This document shows, in pieces, positions 25,304-39,400 of a stretch of DNA of 64,000 nt (position 1 is its first letter; every line of letters starts with the position of its first letter). The stretch comes from Amanita rubescens. Lineage: Eukaryota > Basidiomycota > Agaricomycetes > Agaricales > Amanitaceae. The stretch is taken from assembly GCA_015039365.1 (NCBI GenBank), contig WION01000008.1, forward strand, positions 248,001-312,000. The letters run 5' to 3'. The notes under the pieces were generated by a model that saw only the letters and a list, made by a program, of their open reading frames with translations, was not told the DNA's origin and made no database searches. Both the position numbers and the translations under genes were made by a program.

Positions 25304-25598
25304 GCGCTAGAGTGCTCCTCCTTCAAGACTCTGCATTTCGTATATATGTCATCTGATATCCCACGTTGCTAATGTTGCGGACGGACTAGAGTACACATAC
25401 CCTCTTGATTCGACAACCAATGGGTTGTTCGTGTATTATTACATAAGTCTCCCTTGTAATCGACTATTTAGGTTCTCTAGGGTGGAAAACCAACTGGACA
25501 CCATTGGAACGTTCAACGCTGACGATTGGTAGCCATCTCTCCATTCAGCCAGACCTAATCTACAGTAGTTGGAGTAAAGAAGACTACGTGAACGATCC
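25304..25598. other. Intergenic region, chitin synthase 3' end to ATPase gene 5' end
   Basis: About 295 bp in tandem orientation. It contains the chitin synthase 3' untranslated region and the promoter of the next gene. No coding frame, RNA gene or repeat was recognised. Confidence 0.6.
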
Positions 25599-28500
25599 AT
25601 GGCTCGGAGAGAATTGGTATGGAGGTGTTACGAGTCGAGTGTCTCTTTAATTGACTCGTCCATCAGTGGGCTAGTGGGTTCGACGAGTCGGTGGAAGTAA
25701 ACCAGCGCGCTTTAATCAACAAGATATTGGCCCGCTATTCGGGAGAGTTTACTGTCTTTCGCGAACTGCTACAGAACTCGGACGATGCTGAATCCAAGAC
25801 TGTTGAGATACGCTTCGAGACGGAGAACGTAGGAAACGGACAATCCACCGAGTCTGATCTACCGAATCTGAAGACTGCTAATGTATACATCGACGTTAGT
25901 TAACTCTGTTAGCGAATACTTATCTACCCCTACAACAGGTACACAAATGGGTGTTCAAAAACGATGGTAACGTGTTTCAAGAGCAGGATTGGAACCGTCT
26001 GAAGAAGATTGGTAAGGTGATGATACTTTCTTGCAGTTCAATGCGACTGATCATGCTACGTATAGCTGAGGGCAATCCAGACGAAGACAAGATTGGAGCT
26101 TTCGGCGTTGGTACGTTCCAGCGGTCGATTAACTGTAGTTATGGGCCCTTCACAGCACATTTCAGGGTTCTACAGTGTATTCTCGGTGACAGATACGCCT
26201 TTTGTGGCTTCAGGGCGTAAGTCTCCATGTGTATGCGCCACTGAGCGAGACGCTGATACAAATCAGCCCAATGGATGGGTTTTTACTGGAAAGATAATAA
26301 AGATCAGGTACCGTGAACGATGATATCCTACAACGGTTATTGAAGGTTGACAGTTATTCGCCCGACGTGGTAATCTACCTTCGGAAACCAATTCGAACTG
26401 GACAAGCTTTGAACTGGTTCTCAGGGAACCAGCACCTATGCCCTCTGCATTTGACCTCACGCGCTTCATTTCGTCCTCTATTGTTTTTATGTCTCGCCTC
26501 TCGGAAGTTTCCATCCATTTTGACAACAAATGTCTTGCGAGATTGACCAGGGCGTCTGGCATTCCCAGAGAACTAGGAATACCTAAGGGTTTGAATAACG
26601 TTAGCCCTCGGAAGGCAATGAGAGTGAAGGGGTTGACCTTAGTACGTAAGTACACCCGCCTGCCCTTTTTTCATCATTCAAGTCGTTGATTATGCGATGT
26701 AGCCGTCCAAATCAAAGCTGAAGTACTCGGGTTGACGTACTCGACGTGGACGGAGAAGCCTCGTCTCGCTGCGGAACCGACCACTTCCAGAGCGAAGAGT
26801 GGAGGATTCTTTTCTTCATTGATGTCAGCATTATCGGGAAGCACCAAACGGACGGTGCCAGAATTACCGGCGAAGGCCAAGCCAGAGCCGAGAGACCCAC
26901 TGTCTATTAATACTACATCTCTATCCTTGTCGATCTTCTCCGCCAACGTCGACGTTCAGCTGGAGCAGAAGCTAGTGAAAGCGCTACACAGGTCAACACT
27001 AAAAGACCCACCAACAAAGCTCAAATACCAGATGAATCTATGTAAAAACCCGGAGCTTAGTGATTGAATACTATCTTACGACAATTTACCTAGACCTCCA
27101 AAGACGAATATGATAGAGCTGTGAAGGAAGATGACGAATACGACGATAGGACGATGAGCGTTTTTCATGGATTGCGTGCAGATCTTGAAGGGTATGTTCT
27201 ACCGGATGGCAAATTAGTTATCCTCTTTAACTGTGACTCGAGGTCCGGCTTAGCACGTATATTCATAGTAAGTCACTTCTCTCGTCCTCTTGGCTCTCTA
27301 TATATAGACTGACTAGGGTCATGCCACGGCGCAAACAACCGGAATTGGTGGGCACATGGCTGCTCGATACATCCCCACCGTCGAGAGGGAATCTATCGAT
27401 CTTATGTAAGTTACACTATGACGCCTAGAATGAGTAACTAAAGTCGCATAGGGATCCAAATGTTGCGAGTGAGTCCTTGTCTTCAAAGTGATGCTTTTCT
27501 CAGAAGCCCCAAGTATGGAACAGAGAACTTCTTTTCGTAGGAGGCTTGATTTCTCGCTTCCGCATATGAGCAAGAAGTCAGCAACATTGATCAGATTCGG
27601 ACTAATTCACACGAAGGACAAACCGATTCGATTGAACATGAGATGGATACCTGGTTATTACATCGGGGTTTACATGCCCTCAAATTCTTCACGTTCTACA
27701 AATCGTCACCATCTGAAGAGGTTTCCGCCACTTTTGAAGATTCGTTCTTTTCCTGTGCATCGCAGCATTTTCCAATCGTATCTACGCGAGGCATACGGAA
27801 TGCCCATACTGTCCGGCATCCCGACGCTGCCATGACTGCATTCATGAAGCATATCCCTCTCGTTCCTGAGTGTGTACTTGACGGATCTCAGCGCATGGTC
27901 TCTGCTCTGCGTAGTAGAGGGATGCTTAAGGACATCTCCTTCGAGGATGTGATCGGTGAACTCCGAGAAAGACCTTTGGACGAGCAAGAGATGTTGGCCT
28001 GCTTGAACTGGTGGATACAGTCGTCTAAAGCACAGTCGGGCGTCGAGACAATGGTCACAAACTTGCACCGCGACTTGATCGATGCTGCTGTCCTTGCGTA
28101 CGGTGAAAACAAGGAGATACTAATACAGCTCAGCAAAATAAGGACATTCATCAATCCAACTGGTCCAAGCCAACAAATACCGCTTGACGGGCCGTTGCCA
28201 GAGCATCTCTTTTCCGGTCACCTTGAGCAAAAAGTTAACAACGATGGACATGTCTAATTGCCTTCACTGGACTGAACTGACGATTCTTGAATGGGTCAAA
28301 TGGATCTGCAGTCCTTCAGTTTTATCGTCGAGTTCTTCTTTCAACTTAGATATATCACCGCCGTGGACCGAGCGAGTGCTTTCCGTTCTTACTCGTGCTT
28401 GGCCAAGTCTTCCGCCCGCAACAAAAGAAGAGATTAAATCCTTGCTCGCAGAGAGGACCTGCATCCCGACATCGCAGGGCATGAAGAAGCCAATTAGCGC

Positions 28501-31500
28501 CTACTTCGCGAGCGCTGACATATTCCATGACCTTCCAGTAGTCGTGCTATCATCTGGGGCGATAAAGACCCCCCTTGAGCGATTGTTGGAGGGAGTCGGT
28601 GTTCAGAAACACTTAGATTTGCAGGTTGTTTTCAACAGGTATGTGCGGAGACTCCTAGAAGGCGACAAGGTGCATTAACCTCAAGCCTAGAATGGTAAAA
28701 ACAAATGAGTGGACCGTGGCTGACCTTATAGGATATTTAGTTTCAATTATGTCAGGACCTAAGCGCCCGAAGAAATGTCCCGCCTGAAAGTGACAGCCGC
28801 ATTTTCCAAAGAGGCAGGCGACCTTAGAAGTGAGAAGCCGCAGCGATTTCAAGCCAGGCAATTGTATGAACCCAACGACGTTCTAAGGCAAATAGGGTTA
28901 CCGATCATCGACTGGGGCACGCAGAAGAAGTGGCGAAGTTCGTCAAAAGAAGGTACGAATTTAGAAGTTCTTCGAGTTGTTCCAGTCTCACGATAAGCTA
29001 GCAAATTTTCTATTCGAACTTGGACTACGACGGTATCCACCACTTAAAGATCTCGTGAATCTTTGTACTAGCAATGAATCAGAGGTCATACATCTGCTCT
29101 ATATTTACCTGACAAGCGCAGCTCAGCCTTTTCTAGGTTCGACGCGTCGCTCTCAAGTATCTGTTGGACAATTTGGAGAAAATCTATGGCGGAGTAACTG
29201 ACCTCGACCGTGAACATGTTGCTTTCATTCCTGCTGTGAAAGATGGGAAACCTTGCCTAGGAACGCTGAACAATGTTCGCAATGATGCTCTTTTCCTACG
29301 TATTGGAATTACTGAGTATGCAATAAGGTCTTTGTGGAAGGTGAATGGGCGTCTATGAACTTCTTAATCCTGGATGTTGCCTACCGGCAAGAAGCGCACC
29401 GGCTCGGCATTGCATTGCGACCACACGTACATCGATTAATCTCATTTTTGGAGAACAATCAACCAAAGAACAAGGTTGAAGCCCGTAACTGGTTCGAGCT
29501 TTTTGCTGGTCGTGTCAGCGGTGAGGATTAAGGATTGCCATTTATTCTATACAAACTGATTGGCTTTTTCGTAGAGCTTACGGAAGCCGACAGAACTAAA
29601 CTTTCGCATATGCCCATAGTCCCCTATGACACCCAAGTCGATGGTAGCCAGTCTTCGGGCTATTTGCCTCCGAAGCAATGCTATTTCAGTGAAGAAAACA
29701 AATCTGGATATCTGTCGAAACTATTTGTGTTTGTGGACTTCGGTGTAACGGCTAATTCTTTCTTGGCTGTCTGTGGGGCCAAGCGCCAGCCAAGCGTCGA
29801 CGAAATTGCGCAGATCTTACTGGAGGATCCTGACCGATTTTATGCAATGACTGGGGGTCACATAAAGTATATTAATTGCCCAAATTGGATACCAGGCGTC
29901 TAACTTCTATCAGTTTTTTGACCGAATTGAGACAGATAGGAATGAATTACCATAATCTGTCCAGTCGAACAGTTGACAGGATGCGGCGCACATCATGTCT
30001 TTTGGGTGCGCAACGCAAGCTCCGAAAGACGCAGCGGACAGGAGCTGACGTTGATGACTTGGAAGATGAGAACTGGGAAATTATTTACCACTTTCGAAAA
30101 CCCAATGAGATCGTCATCGCGGATGACACACATAGTCTGCGCATCTTCGGCGACACCCTCTTCACTGCTCCCCAAGAAGATATCCTAGAAGGTTCGGAAC
30201 TCGCATTTTGGGGTCGATTATATGTTATTAATCATCGTCAGATCTCTACCTTAAGCTGGGTGCATACCGGTTGAGTTCTCTTATCAAAGAGGAATACGGC
30301 AATGGTGTAGAGGTGTCCGCTTCTCCACTCTCAGCCAAAATCCGGACGCTGGTGTTGGAACGGCTGCCATTGTTTCTTCATGAACGCAATGATACCCAGC
30401 TAAAGTTCTCATTTCAGTGGCTAAATTCAGAAAAGAACTTTGTCGTCAAGACATTTCGGGGGCTGCTAATAACCAAATCGTTTGTGTTAGGTAGCACACG
30501 ACGCACCCAAAAACAGGATGCTTCTGCCATTGCCTATCGATCTACAGCCGGCCCCGTATTTCTGAGACTCTCAAACACTACAGATCTGGATATGTATGAG
30601 TATGTCCATCTCCAGTTGCAACACGCTGTTTATTGACTGAGGGAGAGTGGCAATTGCCCTAAACCGTCAACTTTTGGAGAAGCCCACGGCGAACGATGCA
30701 TTACTGCTTACGACCATCTTGTCGACCGAACTAGGACTACTCAAGAAACGTGGTTTCAATGGTGCGTTCTGTATGCAGGGGAATGTCTATCGCTCACGAC
30801 TATCTAGTGGAACGGATTTTAAAGAGGCACGCAACTCAACACGTCACGAAGGTAGAGTCGGGTCCAAGGCCTAGCAAAGAGGAGCAGGTGATGACCAGTA
30901 ATGTCGGAAATAGTGATCTTGCTTCGCCAGCGGTCGTCCGAACGCCCGGCTCAAAGCAATCAGGCAAAAATGCATCGTCAGAGAGCACAACTCTTGTTGA
31001 CAAATTCCCCGACATGTTTAGCCCCCCTCCATTGAGCCGCGCTAATAATGCTAGGCTAGGTGAATACTAGAGTCATATTGCGTGTCTTGAGTTAACGAAC
31101 TGGCATCAGGATCAATTATTGAAAAAGCAATCCGTGCCTGTCATTCAGAATCAGATTCCAAGTTCGACGTTTTGCAGAGTGTCAGGGAAAATCTACAGAA
31201 GGAATACCATGATACCTGCGGCATAGTGAACACCCTTCGATTCATCGGTACGCAGTGTCTGACCTGCTGCGTGAAGAGCACTAAAGCTAGTTCAGGTGAA
31301 GAGAGTCAGCTTAAATTTTATCTCGCACATGGTAAGACGTCGCCAATTCCCCATATCGCTCCATTCCGACAATTATATAGAGGTACCGCAACCGCATCTC
31401 TTCATGAGTAACAAGCGCCCGATTTTGAAACGCTTTGCCTCTATCGTTGCGGATCTCGGTAACTTGTTTAGACTTCCTACAACAAGTTTGCATCTATTTT

Positions 31501-31851
31501 TCGACTTGTCCAGTCAACATATTGCATTCAATAGAGAAGGAAGTCTATTTTTTAACCTCCGCTTTTATGAAGCATGGCGTAAGTGTCTGGTAAATTTATG
31601 AGCCCACGTTGACTCACATGAGTAACTAGACGACTTCGATGTTGTGGCCGGGAAGACAACCGACGCCTACGTATTTTGGTTAGTCTAGACATTGCTTGAT
31701 AACAAGCGGTATATGATTTTTGCATCACAGGTACTTTACGTTCGCACATGAAATTGCGCACAATTTAGTGCAAGATCACAATGCCGAGCACGAGTTTTAC
31801 TTCTCTGCCACTTCGCAGAAGTATGTTGTTAAGCTTTTTGAGTTGATCTAG
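25599..31851 (+). CDS. Giant sacsin-like GHKL ATPase (DUF3684 type) with C-terminal HEIAHN zincin motif
   Basis: The start MARRELWASGFDESVEVNQR splices at about 25619. An Hsp90/sacsin ATP-binding fold follows: ILARYSGEFTVFRELLQNSD (N-box with Glu/Asn), WVFKNDGNVFQEQDWNRLKK, EGNPDEDKIGAFGVGFYSVF (G1-box). More than 1,700 residues of little-studied sequence follow in about 25 exons, such as GHATAQTTGIGGHMAARYIP, LPIIDWGTQKKWR and SKLFVFVDFGVTANSFLAVC. The extreme C-terminus reads WYFTFAHEIAHNLVQDHNAE and HEFYFSATSQKYV. The HEIAH-x(n)-H/E arrangement is that of a zinc metallopeptidase (inference). No function is established; a chaperone or protein quality-control role is a guess from the ATPase fold. 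At least five apparent single-base breaks (27560, 28210, 28752, 28803, 29007) interrupt reading; all else joins in frame. Confidence 0.82.
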
Positions 31852-31977
31852 TAGAAGTCCGTTACGTAATGTATTACCACGATAAGGCGGTGCTCTGGTC
31901 TGAGATGTAGCCACTCGACTGATTCCTGAAAGACTTTGCGTATTTATCAACTTCCGAGATCAAAGCATCGTATACAC

Positions 31978-32808
31978 ATGGCAGCACAAAGAACGACTGT
32001 CGAGTCTAGGCGTAAACCCCAAATCACGTACAAGTCACCTTCTGTAGGAGAATTACCCTCTTTGCAGTTACCGATCGATGATGCAGTTGCGCTGCCATCC
32101 ACATGCGCAAGGCACAACGGCGATGAATTGATCACTCCTCATTCACCACTATATCATTGTTCTAAAAATCCGTTGGAACTCCCTCTCCCTCTTTATCATC
32201 CATTCGGTCATCTGGCACTCTCATTACCTCCCCTCGATCCATCTTCTCTAGGATTACCAGTGCTTCCACGGTCCGGGAATACCATTCGACAATCTGCCAA
32301 TCGTGCGAGGCGACCAGCACCGAAATTACGTGATTTGGGATATGAAGAAGATTCTAATATTGACAGGATATCCACCGCTGCCATTGTCGCGATCACCGTT
32401 AGAGATAAGCCTAGCCCTCGGAAACGAAGAATTGGGTCAAAGCGGAGGCGAAGAGAGATGGACGATGGAGATGCGACATACCCTGCCAAACGGGCAAGGC
32501 TACCCAGAATATCTGAGGAGGACCACGTAGATGACGAGATGAGAGTAGATATCGTCACGCCAGGATTGGAAGCCCAACACGGGGAAGGGCGACCACTACG
32601 TTCACGCAGCCAGGCCCGACAACGGGCCTCGGATGCAAGTGAATCCGCATCTCCTTCGCCTGGCGTTGCGCCATCTGGGGAAATGCGAACGTCACATCTC
32701 GACGATTTGGCAAACGTCAAACATACACCCTCTGACGAAATTCCCCGCGACACTGCTACCGAGAAATATGAAGATAGAGAAGAAGGTGAATTGAGCGAGG
32801 AAGCCTGA
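31978..32808 (+). CDS. Hypothetical basic/acidic disordered protein, probably nuclear
   Basis: A single uninterrupted frame of 276 residues starts at MAAQRTTVESRRKPQITYKS and ends with an acidic tail (DREEGELSEEA). I recognise no family. A proline/leucine-rich first half (LPLPLYHPFGHLALSLPP) is followed by NTIRQSANRARRPAPKLRDL, then strongly basic clusters (PRKRRIGSKRRRRE; KRARLP) that look like nuclear-localisation signals. The C-terminal third is serine- and acid-rich and probably disordered. The lack of introns is unusual in this window. The upstream stop of the ATPase gene is only 126 bp away, so they are tandem neighbours. It could be a lineage-specific nuclear protein. Confidence 0.6.
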   Translation: MAAQRTTVESRRKPQITYKSPSVGELPSLQLPIDDAVALPSTCARHNGDELITPHSPLYHCSKNPLELPLPLYHPFGHLALSLPPLDPSSLGLPVLPRSGNTIRQSANRARRPAPKLRDLGYEEDSNIDRISTAAIVAITVRDKPSPRKRRIGSKRRRREMDDGDATYPAKRARLPRISEEDHVDDEMRVDIVTPGLEAQHGEGRPLRSRSQARQRASDASESASPSPGVAPSGEMRTSHLDDLANVKHTPSDEIPRDTATEKYEDREEGELSEEA

Positions 32809-33431
32809 TACCGCATTGGGGACAAGGGATGATCGATCGTGATCATTCTCCCACGTCCGATCGCATCTCCTGTCAATGTCATTGATATCGATGTCGTTTT
32901 TGACGCGAAACGTGCCAACGTAGGCAAGCGCAACCATATCGGACGCAGGGCGGCCTGGTGCCGAAGCGGTATAATACGCTAGAAAAAATGCTAGGTTCAG
33001 ATCGGATCCATTGCAATTCGGGCTGTCGGTTATGCGACGTGAGCGTTGCAGATACCCATGAGGTTTGCACACACTGTACCTGAGCTAAGCACCAAGGTGA
33101 TAGATATTTTCCAGTTACTCACAGCCGGTAGAAATAGAGTTACCAAAGAACCCCAAAATAATGCACGGTTTGCCTTATGCCTCTTGTCGTATTTGGGAAG
33201 CAAGTCGGTTGTTCATTTCGGAACGCATGCTCCTCGGGTCGTGTGACGGACCAACGAAAATAACTCTCCTTCTGGCGTGCCACGCTACTACTAATACGGG
33301 AAAGTTCCAATCTCAGGAATGTTATTAACCTTTTGTGGTCTGGGGTAATCACCTGCCTATCCCTTATATATTGCACACTCTTTTTTTCCTCGTCTTTTAC
33401 CTCCTCTTCGCGTCAGCTGATAGGTCGCGAC
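32809..33431. other. Intergenic region upstream of the DUF3712-type gene
   Basis: About 620 bp. Short minus-strand frames (around 32692-33072 and 33140-33376) have no recognisable content and no clear splice partners, so I do not call a gene. A TATA-like tract (TTATATATTG) near 33363 lies about 70 bp before the next start codon. Confidence 0.5.
33363..33372 (+). promoter_or_regulatory. TATA-like element of the DUF3712-type gene
   Basis: The sequence TTATATATTG lies about 70 bp upstream of the ATG at 33432 in otherwise mixed sequence. Position and composition fit a TATA element, but it was judged only by eye. Confidence 0.35.
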
Positions 33432-36400
33432 ATGGAAGAGTCTAACCCTGCGCGACGCAGCAGTGGCGTTCATGATGCGACTTACGACAGCTCATCAAAT
33501 GCATCCCTAAAAGGTGATTTTAAAGTTTCCGTGACACCCACGTTGAAAACCAACTCGGTACAATAGGACACGCTGTTGCTTCCACTGGTGTTACGGCTAC
33601 AACCCCTGCAGGCATACCCACTGGCGTCGACGCTGCTAAACCAACTTCCGCGATGGACGATCGCGTGAATTCAGATCCAGTTTCCCCGCCTACACGAGCG
33701 CGCATACCGTTCTACAAGAGGAAATGGTTCATCATTGCTCAAATCGTCCTCGCCCCAATTGGCTTCGCGCTGATATTCATTATGCTTTGGCCAGTCGTTC
33801 GTGCCATTGTGCAACTGATCGTCAACAAATCCACGCTGGATATTCAGGTCGCAACAATCTCGGATGCTACAAACAATTCGTGAGTTTCCTATTTATTGCA
33901 TACAATATGAGGTAACCCATACTATGTGCTTCAAGGTTTACATTGAACCTGATAGGAAATGTGCGCATATATGGCCAACTTTTGCCCTTATTCCATAGAT
34001 ATTAACTGATATTAGGTTGGACATGTCGGCGAAATTCCAGCCACAATCAGATTCACAGAGCCAATTAACGTAGCATGGGTCTACAATGGAAGCACAACGC
34101 AGATTGGTTCTATTCAACTGAAGGATCCTTTGAAGACCAGTCATGGCCGCGCAACGCTTAACCAGACCACGACGTTCAACATCACAGACACAGCTACCTT
34201 TGCTCGCTTCTCCGAGTACCTGATAACTTCGTCGAATTTTACCTGGTTACTACAATCACGCAATTTGCGCGTAAATGCTGTGAAATTTCCTGTGGCCAAA
34301 GGGATCTCGTTCAAAAAGGATGTGACCTTGAATGGTTTGTCTATGCGTCCGTGTCTTTTGTCGGTCCTCACATGATGGGTTGACCAGGATTGGGCGGCTT
34401 TGATGGTTTAGTTATTCTCAAGGATTTGCAGCTTCCCAGTGATAATCCTGCGGGTGGAATCAATTTCGTAGCCGTCACCGAATTGACTAATCGCAGGTAA
34501 GTTTTAGATACAATGAGTTCTTTCGTTGTGATGAGATCGATATTTTAGCCCTTTTATTCTCAATCTTGGAACTGTTGTCTTTCAACTAACGTATCAAGAT
34601 GTTTTTCTGGGTTTTGGAACCGGAGAGAACGTAGAGCTAGTAAGTCTGTCCTACCCGCGAAGATGAAAACGTGTACCAAGGTTCTCTGCAGGTAAATGGT
34701 GTCAATTCTATATCTCTCAGCGGTTACCTAGTGCGCCACACCGACTCTCACGAGCTGGGTGTAGTATCGACTCTCTTCACGAACTACTTGAATGGGGATG
34801 AATCACCCGTTATTGCGATAGGACAGTCGACGTTGCAATCAGATGGATCCTCGGTCTCTTGGCTTAGCACGGGATTGCAAGCGTTAAGGCTTACCGTACC
34901 TTTCAAATCACCTAATGCCATTAACCCAATCAATTCCATCACGATCGGGGAACTTGAACTCGACTTCAATGCTCAAAATCCATGGTCACCAATCGCACAA
35001 AGCAACTCTGTCATGGCCAGCATGAGTAAGGAACTATGGACATTTCATCAATCACCAATGGGACTGAACTGCATGCCCCATAGAGTTACCTTTTGGCTTC
35101 AATATCAGTGTTGGAGAGATCCAAAATGCTTTCAGCATCACGGAAAACGGAACTGCTGTCGCTGGCCTTTCTACGGTAAGGTCATTACGCAGAGTAAGGG
35201 GGGGTATATTCACACATGTTCTTCAGCCGCTAGGGGCGTCCCAGTCCTTCATATCTGTGCTTGGACCAACAGATACGGAGGGGACAATCAACATCACGAT
35301 TGCAAACACCACCCTCAGTGTCTCGGAGGGACAGCACCCAGCCTTCTCTTCGTTTAGTGAGTAGCAACTGATTTGTCAGGTCGCAACTAACACTAAGTTC
35401 TCTCCAGATGCTGAGTTGACTAGCTCTCAGGCAGCGAATTTTGATTTGGTTGGAAATGCAACCGCGGTTGCCAACACAAGTCTGGGTGCAATCACACTTG
35501 ATCCAATCAAAGTCAACGTATCCACAAGTCTCAAAGGCCTGGATGGGTTGAGAGGGTCAATTCTAATCGACAGTGTTGACGTTGTTAATGGTACCACAGA
35601 CGCCATCATCCTGGATATTAACGGTATTTGCCCTTCTCAGGCCGTGCCGCACTACGCTTGTTGAACCTGTTTTAGTCAATATCTTTAATCCGTCCAGTCT
35701 CAAATTATATCTCGGAGATCTGAGTATGTTATCCACACGTCTTTCGTCTCCTGAATCTGCGGTTTTTATGATACACATAGCTTTTCAGATGCTTCGTGGC
35801 GGGGCGATTCTGGGCACCACAGTCATGCCTAATTTATTGCTGAATATTGGAAATAATTCTATCACTGCCTCTTCGTCCTTTAGCGTGAGTTTGTGCTAAG
35901 ATACCCGAAAGTTCTCGCTTAATTTCATGCAGCCGAATGGTTCTCCCGAAGGGCAACAGACTCTGAATAACTTTGTGAATCACCAAAGTGAGCGCGACCC
36001 CCACACGCCATCTTCGCTTGTGAACATTATTCCATCCAGATGTCCCATTGATCATATCTGGCTTCTCTGGTAGCACCAACGTCGCATCACTTGTGCAGGC
36101 TATGGAAACTGTCAATGTTAATGTTACTCTACCCGCGTCCAACTTCAATCTACTTGGTACAGCATCATTAACAGGCAAGGTCAATTTTTTTGTTTAAGTA
36201 AACAGTGTATTCAAGTTTTGCTAGTGCTTCCAACAACCGGGCAGAACAACATAAGTCATGTGCAAGTCACACTGAACAACCCTTTCATTCCTGATTTGCA
36301 TATTACACACATCAATTCTACGGTATCTTCCTTCGGTATTCTCTTGGGCACTATCGATACTGCAACGGATTTTTATGTTCCTGGAAATTCGTCAGCCAAG

Positions 36401-39400
36401 TCCCCTGTGTTGAACTTCAATATGAATTTCGACCCCGCCGCCTTATTCACGGTGACTCGCAATCTTGCAGTTGAAGCTGGTTTGAACGTCGCACCGCTGG
36501 ATGCCATTGTTAGTCTTGGCGGCTATCAGTACCTTTCGCCATCAAACACGACAGCTAATAAACGTCAGAATAACATATTCAAGTAAGCTAGCGTAACAGG
36601 AACACTCATTTTGAGCTGACCGTATGCAGCGGTTTTAACCTTCCTTCCTTCGTGCAAACGGCATTTAAGGGCTTAAAATGTGATGTCCAACTAACCACGG
36701 CACTTGCAATAGGTGAAGACTCCTCGGTACAACCTAACAACTGTACTCATATGGTCCAGGCGATTATCAGACAACTCTAGAATATTCCCAATCTGGGCTT
36801 CCCACATCCACAGGTTCTTCTTTAGATCTTATTCTGCCCGTTCTTGCGCAGCCTATTGTCCAACGGATCGTTTCTGGGTCTACTTTGGGGTAAGTATGAA
36901 TGCAATCAGCTTGTTACTCCCCTTGACTCGTTTGCTAGCATCAATAGTGTTCTCATCTCGGATCCACAGCAAACTTCTTTCAGTTCAGTTACCTATATTC
37001 TCATCATTATTTTAACTCATCGTGCGCCTAGATTCGTATTTGAAAGGCGAAATTGGAAATGCTGGTCCTTGTACGTTTGATCGTTAAATTTATTTGCACG
37101 CTATTTCACGATGTTGCTCAGTCAATGCCGTGATCTCGTTCCCATCTGGTTTGACGGTTTCATGGGAAGGCCAATCTCTGGGTAGCATCCGGATGAACGA
37201 CGTAAATGTCGTTGGAGATGTTGGTGCAACCATTGACGCAGACTCTTTGTTCACTGTGGCAAATGTTCCCCATCTGACCGATTTCACAAAGGTATATGTT
37301 CGTCTAATTAATATTTTATTTTCCCTTTGACATTTGCTTAGACTCTTTTGACGGAACAATCGTTCAACTGGGTGATTACTGGTGAAAATTTAACTGGTGA
37401 GTTCGGATCTTTAGCAACATCAAGAGCTTCATTCTCACTGTTGCTCCAGTATCGGCGCTTGGTTTGTCGAGTTTCGCAGGATCATGACAAGGCTCATCCA
37501 ATCTGATTCACAGGAATCAGTATTCCCGATATATCGTTATCTGCGAAGCAGGTAACATTGCAAGGCCTTAACGGATTGCAAGGCGGTGTTAAGATTGAAA
37601 CATTCAACTTGCCAAACAATGATCCTGCTGGCGGCATACAATTGACTTTGCAAACGACTATAACAAATGTGAGTTATTGTCAAGCTAGCCGTATTATTGG
37701 GTTAAACTTGGCATTAGCCGTCACAAATCGGGATGCAACTCAGCTCAATTTCGTTCGACACGTATTTTGATGATATTATGATTGCTTCGGCTGACAGTGT
37801 GGGGCAAGTACTGCTTGCACCCATCTCCACCAGTCCTTTGTCACTAAGCGGTCGCTTGCTGCCTCAACAATCGTCGGCGGGTCTCTCGGCAGTTTCAACG
37901 GTTTTCAACAACTTCTTACACGGGATGGATAGCAATATCACCGTCCAAGGTGCCGGCGCCGCGCCAGCGGGGGTAATGAAACATACGTCCCTCTAGAACT
38001 CCTTCTGACATTGACTTTTTAAAGGTCACTTGGTTGAACGATGGTATTAAAGTGCTCAAGATTGAAACTGTTCTTCCTAATCAAGGTCCTTTGACCATCA
38101 TTTATTCGATAAATATCAACCAGATGACAATGTTGTTTACGGATTCGACTGCATATGATCCATCGACGAGCAGCAATTCTACAGACGCTGCTTTCCGGAT
38201 GCCTTTTGGGTTCCCACTTGACATTCAGGCTCTACAGCAAAATTTAACCATTGGTTTTCAAGGCTCATCAATTGCTCAGTTGATTATCCCCAAAAGTCCC
38301 AGTATCACCGATACGCAGAAGAAAATCATACATCTTGAATTCGCTGACGTCCCATTCGATGTTTTCAGTGATCAGCATCCTTCGTTCAGTCAATTCCTTA
38401 CTTCCACGACCGTAGGGAAGCAAGAACAGATACAAATTTCTGGTTCTGCGAACGCTGACGCTCTTACCGCGGTTGGCTTGCTTTCGTTGCAAGATATCAC
38501 TTTCGCTGTCAATACTGAAATTCCCGGTTTGCAAGGCCTCGCCGCCGTGCCGCCAGTGATAAGCAACTTGGACGTGAACCATGGCTACTCTAATTATTTG
38601 TTGATCAAAGTTGACAGCGCTCTATTAAATCCAAGGCACGTTGGTCATTTACCATCTCGTCCTGTACTAATACATTTGCTCTAGCACTCTGACTATAGGT
38701 TTGTAAAGTCGTCCTGTATAATACCACAGAAATTATTCAGATCCGTAGGAACCGGCGATGTCACGTTTTCACTTCAATACGAGTAAGAATTCTAATCGCA
38801 ATCAAAATGATAAACCTGAACGTTCTGCTAGGGGGCAGACCATCGGCTCTGCAAATCTCGTAAGTCAATATCTTATTCTGCCTGGGTTGTTTGCTGATTA
38901 TGGTAACAGTATAATCTTACAATTATTCCTGGAAATGTCACATATCCGATAGGTACGAAATCTTTGGTCGCCTCCCCCTTTTCCTTGCTTACAGGACTGG
39001 TCAGACGTAGAATACGCGCCTCAGGGCGATGCTGTCTCCGCCGGCCGTACGTTGCTACAAAATTACTTGCAAGGCGTCGATGCAGACACCACGATTACGG
39101 GGACAACCAGTTCAACGCCTATAGAATCACTCCAACAGGCTCTATCTCAAATCCGCTTACCTGCTACAATACCTGCCTTGAAACAAAATATTGTCAAGAG
39201 CGCCTCCCTGACGTTCCCTATTGACATTGTCAATATGGGTGTGGCATCGGCTTCTTTTACACTGGTTAACCCTTTCACTGCAAGCATCAATATGCTAGAG
39301 GTATCATCTACGGCACAGTATCACAATTTTACATTAGGCACGATTGATAACGTCGATATCTCGGAGAATCCCATTCGCGTGGAAGGGCACAGCACTGTTA

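Noticed and set aside
29840..29935. Suspected frameshift in the DUF3684-type gene near the GGGGG run
   Set aside because: Using the donor GTATAT at about 29869 with the CAG acceptor gives a phase-consistent join (GGHIN-FLTELRQ).
32692..33376. Minus-strand frames after the unknown intronless gene
   Set aside because: No recognisable domain, no splice partners that extend them, and one overlaps the end of a better-supported plus-strand gene.
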